Part shown: piece by piece, positions 10,709-22,570 of the stretch
Numbering within the stretch: position 1 is the stretch's first letter
Layout of the letters: each line of letters starts with the position of its first letter
NCBI GenBank assembly: GCA_027605045.1
Contig: JAQFWX010000005.1
Coordinates: forward strand, 620,001-684,000
Source of the DNA: Phallus indusiatus
Lineage: Eukaryota > Basidiomycota > Agaricomycetes > Phallales > Phallaceae
Direction of reading: 5' to 3'
DNA: 64,000 nt
Notes under the pieces: generated by a model
Told to the model about the DNA's origin: nothing
The model's input: only the letters and a program-made list of their open reading frames with translations
Databases searched by the model: none
Program-made: the position numbers and the translations under genes

Positions 10709-12529
10709 TTACATCCCTTCGGCCTCACCGGCAAAAGGCGGGGTAGAGATTAAGGATCCCTCGAGATATGCACGCTTCGACTGCTCTCGCCGTGACTGAT
10801 CAACGTATGTGCAAAATAGATTGACAACTTTGTGTAGATTTTGATTGTATTTGGCTGATACAGGAACAACGTCGAGAGATCCCAGATTGTCATACACCCA
10901 CGCTTTCAACATTGACAACTTCGAGTGAGCCTCTTCGACGCGACCGTCATCCGGTTCTCCAGGGCGTGGTCCAAGTAGATCAGCCTTGTTAGCTATAACC
11001 ATTCTGCACTTCGAACTCAAGCCCACTTGATGGCTTTCTAGTTCCTTTTTGAGAGTTTCAAGTTCATTCCATGGAGAATCGCCATTCAAATCCACAACGT
11101 ATACGAGAGCTCGCGCGCGCTCAATACTTCGTAAAAAGTCATGCCCAAGTCCTATGTTCTGAGATGCTCCTTCAATCAGCCCTGGGTTATCAGCGATAGT
11201 AAACCTAAACTTCTCAAGACTGTGGTGAAACGCGCGAGGTTGTCTGGGGGATTCTTCCAGACCTTCGCTCAAACGCTCCCAGTTTTTTTGACGTTCTACC
11301 CAGGTTTCTTCAACGATACCTCCGCCGTCGAACCGACCATTTTCGAAAACAACGACGGTCCCAACTTGCGGACTTAATGTTGTAAAGGCGTACGCAGCAA
11401 CCTCGGCACGTTTTCTGGTAAGAGCACTTAAAAGAGTGCTTTTCCCAGCGTTGGGAAATCCGACAAGACCGATGTCCGCGATTAATTTTAGTTCTAATTC
11501 AAGGGTTACACGGACCCCATCTGTTCCCCTAGTAGCAAACTTGGGAGAGCGGTTGGTTGGTGTAAGGAAATGTGGGTTCCCATATCCTCCAACACCTCCT
11601 GGAGCAACTAGAGAGCCCTGGTTTTTCAGCCGTGGGAGACCCAATGGCCTGTTTGCTTCCTCTATAGCTTTCAAATGTCTTTCATCCGCTGTAAGATCGC
11701 ATTGATCACCAAAATCGAAGTATATGGGTGTTTGACTCCGTTTTAACTCTTCCACTCGTCGCTGCCTCTCTTCATTTGCCAGCTTCGCTTCAGCTTCTCT
11801 GAAATCATCACGGTCCAGATTGTCGTTCTCGTATTCCGGATAATGAACCCAGCGACGTTGACGCCTTTTGACTCGTCTTTCTTCTACTGACAACTCCAGG
11901 TCGTCATAAGATTGCTCCTCAGCATCCCAACTATTTGGTGAGCGACGAGAATCTGTGACTTCGCGAATTATAGTGCCATAAGGAACTTTAAGAACGACGT
12001 CTGACCCGGCTCGGCCATGTTGCCAAGTTCCTCGCCCATTGCCACCAGGACCAGCAAAAACACGTTTTGGCAAGCCGGACAGGGATGTTAATTGCGCGGA
12101 AGGGAGGATATAAACAGAACCACCAGAGCCACCGTTGCCTCCAGAAGGCGGACCGAATGGTTTGAATTTTTCGCGGTGAAATGCAACGCAGCCATCTCCA
12201 CCCTTGCCTTCGAACATCAGATAGTGAATTTAGACTTGAAGAAATCGACTTACCACCTCTAACGGTAATAATTAAACGATCCAAAAATGTGTCACTCTGA
12301 AATGGTTCGTTTTAGCAAAAACGTATGGCATATTTTATCGCAGTATAAGAAGCCGTACCCGCTGTCTTTTTTTCCATTCTATCCGTCTCTCTCGCTTGAC
12401 GGCTTCAACAGTTCGACTTTCGACAGCACTAGGTACCAATGAATTATGTGATATACATCGTACCTCACAATTTCGGGGAATAAGCACAAAAAAATGCCGG
12501 TGGATAGAGGTAGAGCGAAGTATCGGCAT
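10709..12529 (-). CDS. MTG2: Mitochondrial Obg-family GTPase (ribosome assembly)
   Basis: Three exons (12529-12359, 12296-12254, 12207-10709) sum to 570 residues. An N-terminal basic region fits a mitochondrial targeting peptide. The Obg fold follows: FLDRLIITVRGGKGGDGC, then GPPSGGNGGSGGSVY and FAGPGGNGRGTWQHG. The G domain has GFPNAGKST (G1), DNPGLIEGAS (G3), NKAD (G4) and SAK (G5). An insertion of about 90 charged residues lies inside the Obg domain (EERRVKRRQRRWVHYPEY), which is longer than in bacterial Obg. Known role: Obg proteins promote late assembly of the large ribosomal subunit; Mtg2 does this in mitochondria. The ATG at the MFEGKGG position is inside an intron and is not the start. 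Confidence 0.93.
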
Positions 12530-12588
12530 TACATCAATGTGACTCGTGTAACGCTGCTGGATTCAACCCGTTCCTATCTTTCACTACA
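12530..12588. promoter_or_regulatory. Very short bidirectional promoter between MTG2 and the 145-residue orphan
   Basis: The two divergent start codons are 59 bases apart, so transcription starts must be very close or overlap the opposing coding sequence. Confidence 0.5.
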
Positions 12589-13192
12589 ATGAGCACGGAA
12601 GGTGCGAATATGTACGACGCTCGAAACAACGTTTCAACTTAACTCAAGTTTAGGTCAATCTCAATACGGTCTTGCCTCCAATGTCCCTTTGATTAAGTCG
12701 CCTAGTTTGAGGGTACCGCCTCCGGTGAATTCATCCTATTGACCATTGCGCACACGATGAACTAAGCTTGCTCTCGTCAGGTCCAACTTCCGGAGGACAT
12801 ACATCCACTTCCGGATAATGTAACAGCGTATGTGAGCCTACTCTCGCGATATGTCTTGGCAGCGACCAATGTTCTCATATGAAGCTCAGTTTGTCTATCC
12901 GTTTACACTAGAGCCACATATAATCACATGGGAGAGTTCACGTCACTCGACTCAGTCAGCCGCTGCTGCGCGACGAGAGGCATATTTGCGCTCCAGGAAA
13001 GACGAGAAGGAGCGGAGAAGACGTGAGGCACTGCGGAGAGTCGCACCGGGCTTCGAACCGAGCAATGGAGTTCTTGTTCCGGAAAAACCTGTCAACAGGA
13101 AAAGCATGGATATATCGTCTCCGTCTACTGGTGATCCCATGCAAAGTCTCGTTGATCAATTGGAGGCGTTGGAAACCCACCGACACTTATGA
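12589..13192 (+). CDS. Small conserved-looking protein of unknown function (145 aa)
   Basis: Four exons (12589-12601, 12654-12724, 12781-12831, 12890-13192) join in phase to 145 residues. I do not recognise the family. The N-terminal half has a proline-rich stretch (SLRVPPPVQLPEDIHPLP) leading to YFVYPFTLEPHIITWESS. The middle is a highly basic predicted helix (AAAARREAYLRSRKDEKERR). The C-terminus may form a short coil (SLVDQLEALETH). No signal peptide or membrane segment is visible. The first exon has only 13 bases. It shares a tight promoter with MTG2, which weakly suggests co-regulation but not function. Confidence 0.75.
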
Positions 13193-13615
13193 AGCTTCCC
13201 AAGATGTCTGATCTTGTTGAACGTATACCATCCTTTGTATCGTTAAGTTGTGCATGTAAATCTCTCTTGTCATTTTTTCTGTCCACAACTTGTTTAATCT
13301 TGCTTTCAATATCGTGGTAGGTTTTCTAATGGAGTCCAATAATATCTTGTCGCAAAAACTTTCACATTCCTCCGGTATGATAAATATTTACCATGGGTGT
13401 TAACATGTTGGTCTCGTATAATGTTATCATAACCGGGTTCTTAACTGAGTGATGTTATTTAAATCGGATATGCGAACCTAGTTCAATTATTCAAGGAACA
13501 AGGTTGAATGTGTAAATGTGCGGAGAGTTTGGGTAGTGAATCACATCCGCGAGGAACTTCAAAAAAACCAGCGAGCTTTGACAATACATACAGCTCATAT
13601 TTGTAAGCCTAGATT
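13193..13615. other. Intergenic region, no gene seen
   Basis: AT-rich region between the stop codons of the orphan and GH28 copy A. No supported frame in either strand. Confidence 0.4.
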
Positions 13616-15760
13616 CTAATCCGTTGAAGTACAAGGGCCTATATAAATGGAAAATTTCTTCAGAACGATTTATTAAAGCAGTTTATGTGGCATACCTGGA
13701 AGACCCCTTTCATTTATGACATTTATGCAGACGAATTGCGGCGCTTCCCCTCGAGGGGGGTGAATTTGGAATTTCTCGAAAATTATATTCGGACAAGGGG
13801 CCGCCGCGCTACAGTTCAAATTGACCACTAAATTCGGATTAGCACCTGATACTTATGCCTAACAATACTAGAAGTTTGAGAACTCACCTTGGCTCGAGTT
13901 CGAGGTTCCAGAGAAGTCGATGAAACTTATGTTGCTCAATCGTAACTTGGATGGCATATCACCTCTGTTTAGGGTGAGTTATATGACACATTTGCTTCAG
14001 TTTTTGAACCGCTTACGAGTGACCCACATTGTCCTGTAAGATTTGTACAGGAAGCGCCACTCTATCGCTAAATACATTTCTGGCAGTGACATTATTAACT
14101 CGCCCTATTGACAACGATTAGCAAGGATTCTGTACGGTCAGAGTAAAATGGCACTATACCACCACCTCCCCCGCCCCCTGTCGGAGGGGTTCCATTGTCG
14201 GTTCCTGTCCAAGTCTATGCATGCAATTAGTATTAATGATTTATGCCACAACTCGGTGTCTCAAACCTTGAAATATACGCTATTGTCCATGTTTGGCTGG
14301 ACAGCAGGATCAGGTCTTTGTGTCTAAGTCCGAGATATGAAATTTGAACCGAGACCCAAGAAAGGCAGTGTGTAGTGTGTAACTTACAAATATATTCTCC
14401 AGTGATACATTTTCGACTATGTCATTCTAAATCAAAACAGTTATCATATAAAATATGGGGAAAATGACATAACGTCGTACCAGCTGCTGATACTGTCCCA
14501 GACTACCAAAGGCAATGCCATTGCCTCCTCGGCATTTTATGTTCCTTGCAACAATATTCGTGGAATTCTTAAGAAAAAATGGTCGAGGTGTGATGTCAGG
14601 AATTCAATACAAGACGTACTCCTTTGATTGCAATGCAGTCATCACCAGTAGTTACCTGACGTTGAATTCGTTATTAGCTGGCATATATGCACTGGTGTAA
14701 ATGAGGAACTGACATCCCAATCTAGTAAGGTGATATTATCGGATCGATATGTATCGATTCCTGACAATCGAGTGATTCAGAACCACCAGTATAGAGAGGA
14801 ATAGTGGCTATACCATCGGTGTTCCAGACAATACTAGTAGCATAAATTCGAAGTTATTCCCGTAACTACCGTATGTTAACACAATTACCTACTTTTGGCC
14901 AGCAAATTCTGAGCATACATAGTGAGTTTAAAATAATAGAGTATTGATTGTACCCACTTACTAGGATTCACATTCGTGGCATTGCATGTGATGCCTTGAT
15001 AAAGAACATCCTTGCTTTCAGCCACAGCGTTACACCAGAACGGGGGACTATTGATCTTGAAGTTCAAAACAGACCCTCCGTTGACCCGATACAAAGTTAG
15101 CGAAACGGGTCGACCATCGCCATCTTCTCGAGGAAACTCTGGGGTTGTGAAAAGGTCCCACCATGCCTAATTAACTTTATTTAATTATTGACACAATAGC
15201 ATATAGGAGTGATACCTACCTGACCGTTTCCCTCAAGACCACCGGAACCGAATCCATTTATAGTGAAATCTTCTCCGGTTATAACAAACCAAGAGGCTTG
15301 ATCCTGAAAATCGTTTAAGAAACAATTTGAGGAACATATCTATCGAATCACTTGAATGAATATGACACGATACGTGTTTTCACTTTGCAGCCAATAGTTA
15401 ATGTCCAACTTGAACTGGTACTTGTCGGCTTAAATTTTCCAGAGGCATAAAAGAGATCGTACATTCAGGACGCCATGAAGATCAACAGTGGAGGATTTGA
15501 GATCCCAGGTCATTTTCCTGAGCACGATGTAAAGATACAAGGAAAACAGCTGCGACATGACGTTGATACCTGGTAATATTATAATTTCCTGGACCTATGA
15601 TAACATGCCCATTTTTTCCGCACTCGGAGATTGCATCCAGTACTTGAGTTGTGTCATCCTCACCGTGACCTAAGGGTTTTATTGAGCATGTTTTGCCTAA
15701 CGAGTATTTCACGAATGCAGAGGCTAATGCGACAAGGGTCAAGAAAGGAGGAAGATGCAT
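13616..15760 (-). CDS. Secreted glycoside hydrolase family 28 (pectin-degrading), copy A
   Basis: A signal peptide (MHLPPFLTLVALASAFVKYSLG) precedes a right-handed beta-helix enzyme split over many 50-60 base introns. The first exon is 15760-15570 and the stop TAG is at 13616. GH28 landmarks are NTDGIDTYRSDNI (first catalytic Asp), TTGDDCIAIKG (Asp pair), CRGGNGIAFGSLGQY, and YFKTWTGTDNG replacing the usual RIK segment. The canonical G-H-G is G-N-G here, as in some exo-acting members. It ends GPCTSTD. Known role: hydrolysis of galacturonan or rhamnogalacturonan backbones outside the cell; the exact substrate cannot be set. It is a tandem duplicate of the next gene and shares its exon phases. 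All exons join in frame. Confidence 0.88.
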
Positions 15761-16061
15761 AACAGTTTTCCAGTTACGTCGTGGGCTCTACAGAATTGTT
15801 TAATAACTTAATTGAACGGCACATGACTTTGTTGTATTTCTAAGTCGGTCCGGTAGGCGTTCAAGTTAAAATGTGGAAACGAAAGCTTATAGTCATGATG
15901 GGCAGTCATGCAGGTCATGTGTGACAGTTTGGTGGACTCGTTTTTAAAAGCGATGACGTCCGAGAAGGACACTTCATGACACGAGTTGCCAGCCGATATT
16001 TATTTGATGTCGTGTTACTTACACAAGAGAGAAAAAAAACGATACACTTCGGCACGAGATG
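15761..16061. promoter_or_regulatory. Spacer between the two GH28 copies
   Basis: Upstream region of copy A and 3' end of copy B. No extra gene seen. Confidence 0.4.
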
Positions 16062-18150
16062 TTAAGCGGAGGTACAATTCCCTGTATAATAGTAATATAT
16101 ATTTGAAAAAAGCAGTATTTTTCTCGTATCTCACCAGGTAGTCCTTCTATGCTTAACACGTTGGAGCAAATGAATCGAGAGACACTTCCTGAAGGCGGCT
16201 CAACGTCGAACTTTGAAAAGTTAATTCCAGGGCAAGGCGCCGCTGGACTACACTCAATCTCGACCACTAGCATGTATGTATGTCAGTAAAAGAATGGGTG
16301 AAAGAAATGAGAATTTCTCACGTGTTCCAGAAAGTGCCGTGCCTGTGAAGTTAATAAAGGTCAGGTTGCTGAACTGCAGTTTTGAAGGTAAATCTCCACT
16401 ATTCGGGACTTGAGTTTAAATGGCGTGTTTTAGTAAACCAGATAGGTACTCACGATTGAGCACCGTTTGTTTGATAGAGATGAACAGGAAGGGAAACTCT
16501 GTCGTTAAAAACATTCCGTGCGATAACGTTGTTTACTCTTCCTGCATATCGTCAGCGATAAGTATTTCAGGTGCAATTTCCCGACTCACCACCGCCACCT
16601 CCTCCACCTGTAGGAGGGACCCCATTGACGCTACCATCCATGACTTAGAAATATACCAGTCAACGTCATGATTGTAAAATCGTGAGCAGGAAGATATAAC
16701 GTACCTTAAAATATACACTCGTTCCCATATTGGGTTGTATTGCAGAAGGGAGGCGTTCGGTCTGCAGCGCACCTTGTAGCAAACTTCTCAATTCACAATT
16801 AAGGGAATTCTCATACCCAAACGTTTTCAATCAAGACGTTTTCGACAATGTCATTCTTGGAAATAATGAGCATAATCCGCGCGAAGTGAAGATACGACTT
16901 ACGAACTGTTCGTATTGGCCTAAGCTTCCAAAAGCGATTCCATTACCTCCTCGACAAGTAATATTGCGTGCGAGAACATTGGTGGAATTCTGAAACTATG
17001 ATAAGTGCAATTTATGCAGCATACATGACGAACTTACTCCTTTAATAGCTAAGCAATCGTCGCCAGATGTTACCTGCAGAGCTAGCGATGTATCACTGGA
17101 TGGTGGATTCAAAATCAGGGCGTCTTACATCCCAATGTAATAGCTTGACATCGTTAGATCGGTATGTATCGATGCCTTTGTAAAGAGATTAAAATTTGCC
17201 GGGAAGAGATAGTTCCGCGTACCATCCGTGTTGGGCACAATGCTTTTCCATGTCAAGTTCGAAAAATGGATAATTTCTCATGAAAGCATACTTTTGATTA
17301 AAAAACGCTACCCAAATGTGTGAGGCAGGATGAATGATTTAAGTAATATTGTTTACCTGGGTTTACATTTGTAGCATTGCAAGTCATCCCATCATATGTG
17401 ACATCTACACTGTCTGCGACGGCATTGCACCAGAAAGGTGGAGAGTTGATTTTGAAATTCGAAATCGTCCCTCGGGTCACGTTTGAAAGTGTTAATGAGA
17501 CAGGACGACCATCCCCGTCCTCTCGTGTGTGGTTAGTAAAGTATTCCCACCAGGGCTTAAAGTAAATCAGCATGGACTGATGATAGGAATACTTAGAGTA
17601 CGTTGCGAACTTACCTGCCCGTTTCCTTGAATTCCTCCAGTATTATGCGCATCTACCGTGAAGTCGTGTCCCGTAATGACAAACCAAGATGCTTGATCCT
17701 ACCACATGTTGAGACTCAATGCATTCAGAAGGGTGAGGTTACACACTTGTATGAATATCACTCGATATGTGCTTTCGTTTTGCAGCCAGTAATTGATATT
17801 CGGAACGAACTATCAAACAATCAAAATAATTATTTTGACAAGGAAAGTTTCCTACATTTAGAAAACCTTTCAAATCAACTGTAGCAGACTGAAGATCCCA
17901 GGTCATTCTCCTATGGCAAGTTGAGATCACCGAAAACATGCATCATTCTCAAGCACCTTGTGATGTTGTAATCTCCTTCAGTCAAAATGACACGTCCACC
18001 GCGGCCGCACCGTTTGATAGCGTTAAGAACCTGCTCTGTATCGTCTCTTCCATGTCCGAGAGGGGCCAATAAACATGTCTTGTCGCCACTGCTTAAGGCT
18101 AAACACAGCTCTAGGCAGAGACAGAGAGCAACAAAAAGGAGTTTAAACAT
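16062..18150 (-). pseudogene. GH28 copy B, tandem duplicate with an apparent one-base frameshift
   Basis: ATG at 18150 starts a signal peptide (MFKLLFVALCLCLELCLALS) and the same exon plan as copy A: DQASWFVITGHDF, REDGDGRPVSLTLS, FKINSPPFWCNAVAD, NTDG, GDDC, CRGGNGIAFGSLGQYEQF, RVNNVIARNVFNDRVSLPV, ending GNCTSA. A TATATAA element lies about 40 bases before the ATG. In the exon at about 16570-16650, copy A reads TWTGTDNGTPPTGG, but copy B loses one base after S-W-M-V and the correct frame (NGVPPTGGGG) resumes in another phase. The uncorrected frame meets TAA just after the next splice. No alternative splice site with the right phase was found. It could be a recent pseudogene or a base error; the rest is intact. 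Confidence 0.75.
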
Positions 18151-18560
18151 TGTGCAATGCTGAACTTGGTTTGTTCTATACGACAATTATATAGTACGCC
18201 AATAGGGACAGCGGCCCGCTGGAACTTGGAGCTCGAGAGCCACTAGTCATGGCCAGTGATCAGCTGATATTACAAATTCACCAAAGAAGTTGTGCGTGAC
18301 ACAATAAAAAATTTTGAGAAACACAACGCGTGATATGCTCAAAGTTACATATGCAAGCAAGTTGGGATGTTTAGGACAAAGGCCCTGACAGAATCAAAGT
18401 CGGACGCGCTGACGCACATGATCGGAGTTTCGGCTCTTACGTAAATTGTGAACCACCGCTTTGTGCCATTGTGCCACCAACTCGCCTGTTGAGTCTTTGA
18501 AATCTTAACAGTTTACGCCTTAGTCATTTCATTCATACCTGAGGTCTTATGTTGATTTAG
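18151..18560. promoter_or_regulatory. Divergent region between GH28 copy B and RTF1
   Basis: About 410 bases between divergent starts; likely holds both promoters. A TATATAA element on the reverse strand sits near 18188-18194. Confidence 0.45.
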
Positions 18561-20654
18561 ATGTCGGACGACGATATCGATGTAGAGCTTCTTGCTCTAG
18601 CAGGAGATGGACACGAAAAGCCCCGCAAGAAACGTCAGAACTCCTCGTCAGGCAAGCCACCGCCTGCCAAAAGAAGAAAGCCTGAGTGAGTTTTCCGCAT
18701 GTAGTCATCCGGTTGTGGATTTACAGCTTGGATAAAGTATGTCCTCGGAGTACGCTTCTGATATGGAACCTGAAAGCGAAGACGACGCCAACCCGTATCC
18801 ACTTGAAGGAAAGTATGAGAGCGAGGCAGATCGAGCTAGGTGGGGGCTACAATGTCGATGTAGTGACCCTATCTGATATTATCAGACTCTTACAACTCCC
18901 GGAGGTTGAACGGGAGGCAGTTTTAGCTGCGCGTCTGGAAGAGCTGCAGCGGTATCAAGATAAAGTCAACCTGGAAAACATGCTGAAAGCCCAGTCAGGC
19001 GGAGGCGAGGAGGCGGCTAACCCCAAACGTATTTCACAGTTTTTTTTGATGTATTCAATGGCTGACCAATTGTTGCCTTTTAGGAAAATTTGTCAAGGGC
19101 GAGAAATCAAAGAAGTTGGATGAGTTACGAGCTAAGCGCAAGGCCAAGGAGGATAGAAGCAAGGTGCGTTGTTACTGTAGCTTGTATGTTGAAGGAATAT
19201 CAATTGTAATTATTCTAGGCGTACAAAGATAAACCTGTGTCTCCTACAGATCATAAGAGGAGTCCGTCATCTGAACCAGAGCTGTCGGATGTGACAGATG
19301 AGGAAGGCGAAATTAACAAAGAAGAGGAGGAGGATCGGCGGATTCAGGAATTATATAAATCGTCCAAGCCAGAAAAGCTGACTCGGGAGGATATGGAAAA
19401 AATGAGAGTGTCTAGAAGTCAGATCGCCAAGCACTTTTATAATCCGTGGTTTGAAGACTGGATAATTGGTATTTGAGCTCTTTGACTCAATTTGGTCTTC
19501 ATTCCAACATTGTTAATCCCGTCTCTAGGCTCCTGGGTGCGGTATTTAATAGGAGAGGATCCGTCAGGAGAACATATATATCGCATATGTGAAGTTAAAA
19601 GTGAGGCTTAGGTTCTGTTCGCCGTTGTTTCTCGCTAATACCACGGAATGTTTAGACGTAGTTCCCGCACCCAAGAATTATAAAGTTGATGACATTTTCG
19701 TTAACCGGATGCTCGAACTCAGTCATGGTAAGGCCGTCAAAGCCTTTCCCATGGACAAGGTATCCAACTCCGCCTTCACAGATGTACGTCCGTATATTTG
19801 TGTGATTTGTCCATTTTGCTAACTTTTATGTAGAAAGAGCTTGACAGAATAATGAAGGTCATAGAAGAGGAAAAGATTGAACTCTCGAGTCGTCGTGTCA
19901 TAGATAAAAAAATCGAACAGTTGCGGAAGCTGCCAGACATTCCTTTGACGGAGGTATGTGCGCTAGCATTTCCAATAGTTTTTGTCGCTTGAGTGTACTC
20001 ATACCTTTCTTTTACTCATAGGCCGATATCACAGCTATGATAGCGCGAAAAAACGCTATCAATCCCAACAATGCTTCTGCGTCGCAGGCTTTTAATAGAA
20101 AGGTCGAATTAACTCAGAAACGTCATTTGGCTATGAAACGACAAGATTATAAGGAAGTTGCTGAAATAGATAAGGAATTAGAGTCTCTAGCAGCAACGCA
20201 ATCATCCGGGAATAATCGTCGAGAACGGGGTGATGATCAAGCAGATTTAATGGCGAAGGTGAATGAACGAAATCGGCGGGCAAACCTTGAAGCGGTTCGC
20301 AAAGCTGAGGCAGAGCTGGCCGCACGCAAGCGACAAGAACGCAAAGCCTTAGCTAATGCTGTTGCAACAAGCACATCAACTTCACTCGACGTTACCGCGC
20401 GAGTAAAGTCCATTTCGAGAATACAGTATGATACTGCGTATGTCTGCAGATCTTATATTTACTGCTTTTTGACATTCATTCGTTTATTTTACCATAGACT
20501 ATCGACACCTCAAGGAACACCCCCGCGTTCTGTTTCCCCTTTACCCTCTTCGCAAGGCAGTAGCATATCTATATCCGCTGTGACAAGACCTGCTAATGGT
20601 TCGATTGAGGCTCGCGTCATTGATTCCATTCAGATTGACTTAGATGATTTCTGA
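18561..20654 (+). CDS. RTF1: Paf1 complex subunit RTF1 (Plus3 domain)
   Basis: Ten exons (18561-18685, 18738-18839, 18886-19028, 19084-19163, 19219-19468, 19529-19600, 19656-19783, 19834-19953, 20022-20437, 20498-20654) sum to 530 residues. It begins MSDDDIDVELLALAGD and has a basic, acidic, then highly charged linker. The Plus3 domain runs about 195-330: LTREDMEKMRVSRSQIAKH, YNPWFEDWIIGSWVRYLIG, NYKVDDIFVNRMLELSHG. A charged coiled-coil region follows. Known role: Rtf1 recruits the Paf1 complex to polymerase II by binding SPT5 repeats through Plus3, and promotes H2B ubiquitination. SPT5, its known partner, is about 12 kb away here. The last intron is 60 bases with no stop, so retention would keep frame. 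Confidence 0.94.
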
Positions 20655-20930
20655 GATATCTCGTTTCAACGTTTTCCTATTTTGCATCGTACCATATAGG
20701 GTTTCTTTTTACAATAATTATCAAGGTGGAATATTTATGTGTATAATAATATCAGCGAATTTTGTCCATACGAGTTGAAGCGATTGTGTATGTTTTGATC
20801 CAGTTCCCCAGCGCCTGAGTCCACAGCAACCCACACTGCGTCGACAATTCGAGATTTCGCTACGTATACAAAGCGAGGAACGTCGTCCCGTATCTTCATT
20901 GTTGTAGGACACTTTCGCTGATCTGTCAAT

Positions 20931-22178
20931 ATGGCCGCCTACTTCTTTGCTTCCTCGGTGGACATTGACATCAAGCTGGAAGGTGAAGAAACACGCAAAC
21001 AAGTGGAGCTCAAACTAGAGAAAGAGAGGAAGGAGTCATGCCCTATTTATTATGATGGAGAATCTATTATAGGACAGGTGTTTTAAATTTCGTTCTACTG
21101 TTTCATTACGCTCAGAAATTTCAGGCCACCATACGCGTCCGAGATGGGAAGAAGTTAACCCATGACGGAATAAAGATTGAATTCATAGGCAGCATAGGTA
21201 AGTTTATACGTCCTTGAGTGGACGTCCAATATTCATTTTCTTTTGAGAACTTTTCTATGACCGAGGTCATCATCATGAATTTCTTTCGCTATCACAGGAG
21301 CTTGCTTCGCCTGGAGATATGCGACAAGCTCAAACCTTTGACTTTCACTTCAAAAATGTCGAGAAGCAATACGAAAGTTACCAAGGCATAAATGTAAAGC
21401 TGAGGTATGTGCTACTACGATACACTAAGAGCTCACTTATTATAATATATTGCTTTAGATATTTCGTCCGGCTGACAATATCTCGACGACTAGCAGATGT
21501 TGTCAAGGAGAAAGAAATCTGGGTCCATTCGTATCGTATGCCTGCCGACAATAACAATTCGATAAAAATGGAGGTCGGGATCGAAGACTGTTTACACATT
21601 GAGTTCGAGTACAACAAATCAAAGTGAGTGTTGATTCCTACGTGTCGAAGGGCTGTTCTTACTCTCCTCAGATATCATTTGAAAGATGTCATTGTCGGAA
21701 AAATCTACTTTTTATTAGTCCGAATAAAGATCAAACACATGGAACTATCGATAATTCGTCGTGAAACAACAGGAACAGTGCCTAATCAGTATAACGAAAG
21801 TGAAACGATCACGAAGTTCGAAATTATGGATGGGGCGCCTGTTCGAGGTTAGTTATCGTCATGGTTTGCTTTCAGTTTTTGGTTGATCTTTTAATATTAT
21901 CAGGAGAGACGATTCCTATTCGACTATTTTTAGGAGGGTTTGAGCTAACACCCACGTATCGAGAAGTTAATAAGAAATTTACCACACGCTATTATCTCAA
22001 TTTGGTGCTTATTGACGAAGAGAACCGGCGATACTTCAAGCAACAGGTGGGTTAACGGCAATCATTTTATCATACAATTATGTTTATGTTCTGTCTCAGG
22101 AGATTACTATTTATCGTATTCCAGAGGTGTGCTTACTTATCAGTATTGAGGTAGCAGCTAACGTTCGTCTAGAATTAA
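20931..22178 (+). CDS. VPS26: Retromer subunit VPS26
   Basis: Eight exons (20931-21077, 21125-21197, 21248-21404, 21459-21623, 21672-21847, 21904-22046, 22100-22126, 22173-22178) give 297 residues, the normal length. It carries arrestin-fold landmarks VDIDIKLEGEETRK, LTHDGIKIEFIGSIELFYD, LASPGDMRQAQTFDFHF, GKIYFLLVRIKIKHMELSI, RGETIPIRLFLGGFELTPT and FTTRYYLNLVLIDEENRRYF. Known role: with VPS35 and VPS29 it forms the retromer, returning sorting receptors from endosomes to Golgi. The final exon as modelled is just AAT TAA. Without that last intron the frame stays open for about 45 more residues that do not look like the family, so the spliced end is preferred. Confidence 0.94.
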
Positions 22179-22570
22179 AAAGTTATTCATTTTTACATAT
22201 GTACTATTATTATCTACACTATATGAAACGAGTTATGTGCTCTCCATCCGTTTGAGACGTCACGTCAGCAGAGGAGAACGCATGGTTTGAGGTTGGGGAG
22301 TAGCGAAACATACGGCCACAGCTTTCCGCGGTTCAAATTTCTATGTTAGTTGAGAAAATAAGGTGCTACAGAGGGTTATATTAAAATGTATGGATAACAT
22401 CGAAGGTGCTACAAGTAAGAAGATTGTATACAACGCTGATAATCATACCAAAAGGAGAAACAAAGTTGCTAAGCCGTTCAAATAACGAGATCTCCAAACG
22501 CACTCAATACGTCAGGAGATTTCGTTTCTCATCGAAACAAAGGGTATAAAGACGAAAATGAAATCCTTCC
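22179..22570. other. Convergent intergenic region
   Basis: Lies between the stop codons of VPS26 and the membrane protein. No gene seen. Confidence 0.4.

Noticed and set aside
12181..12217. ATG start of MTG2 at the MFEGKGGDG position
   Set aside because: That ATG lies inside an intron; splicing upstream gives RGGKGGDGC, the true Obg sequence, with a targeting peptide before it.
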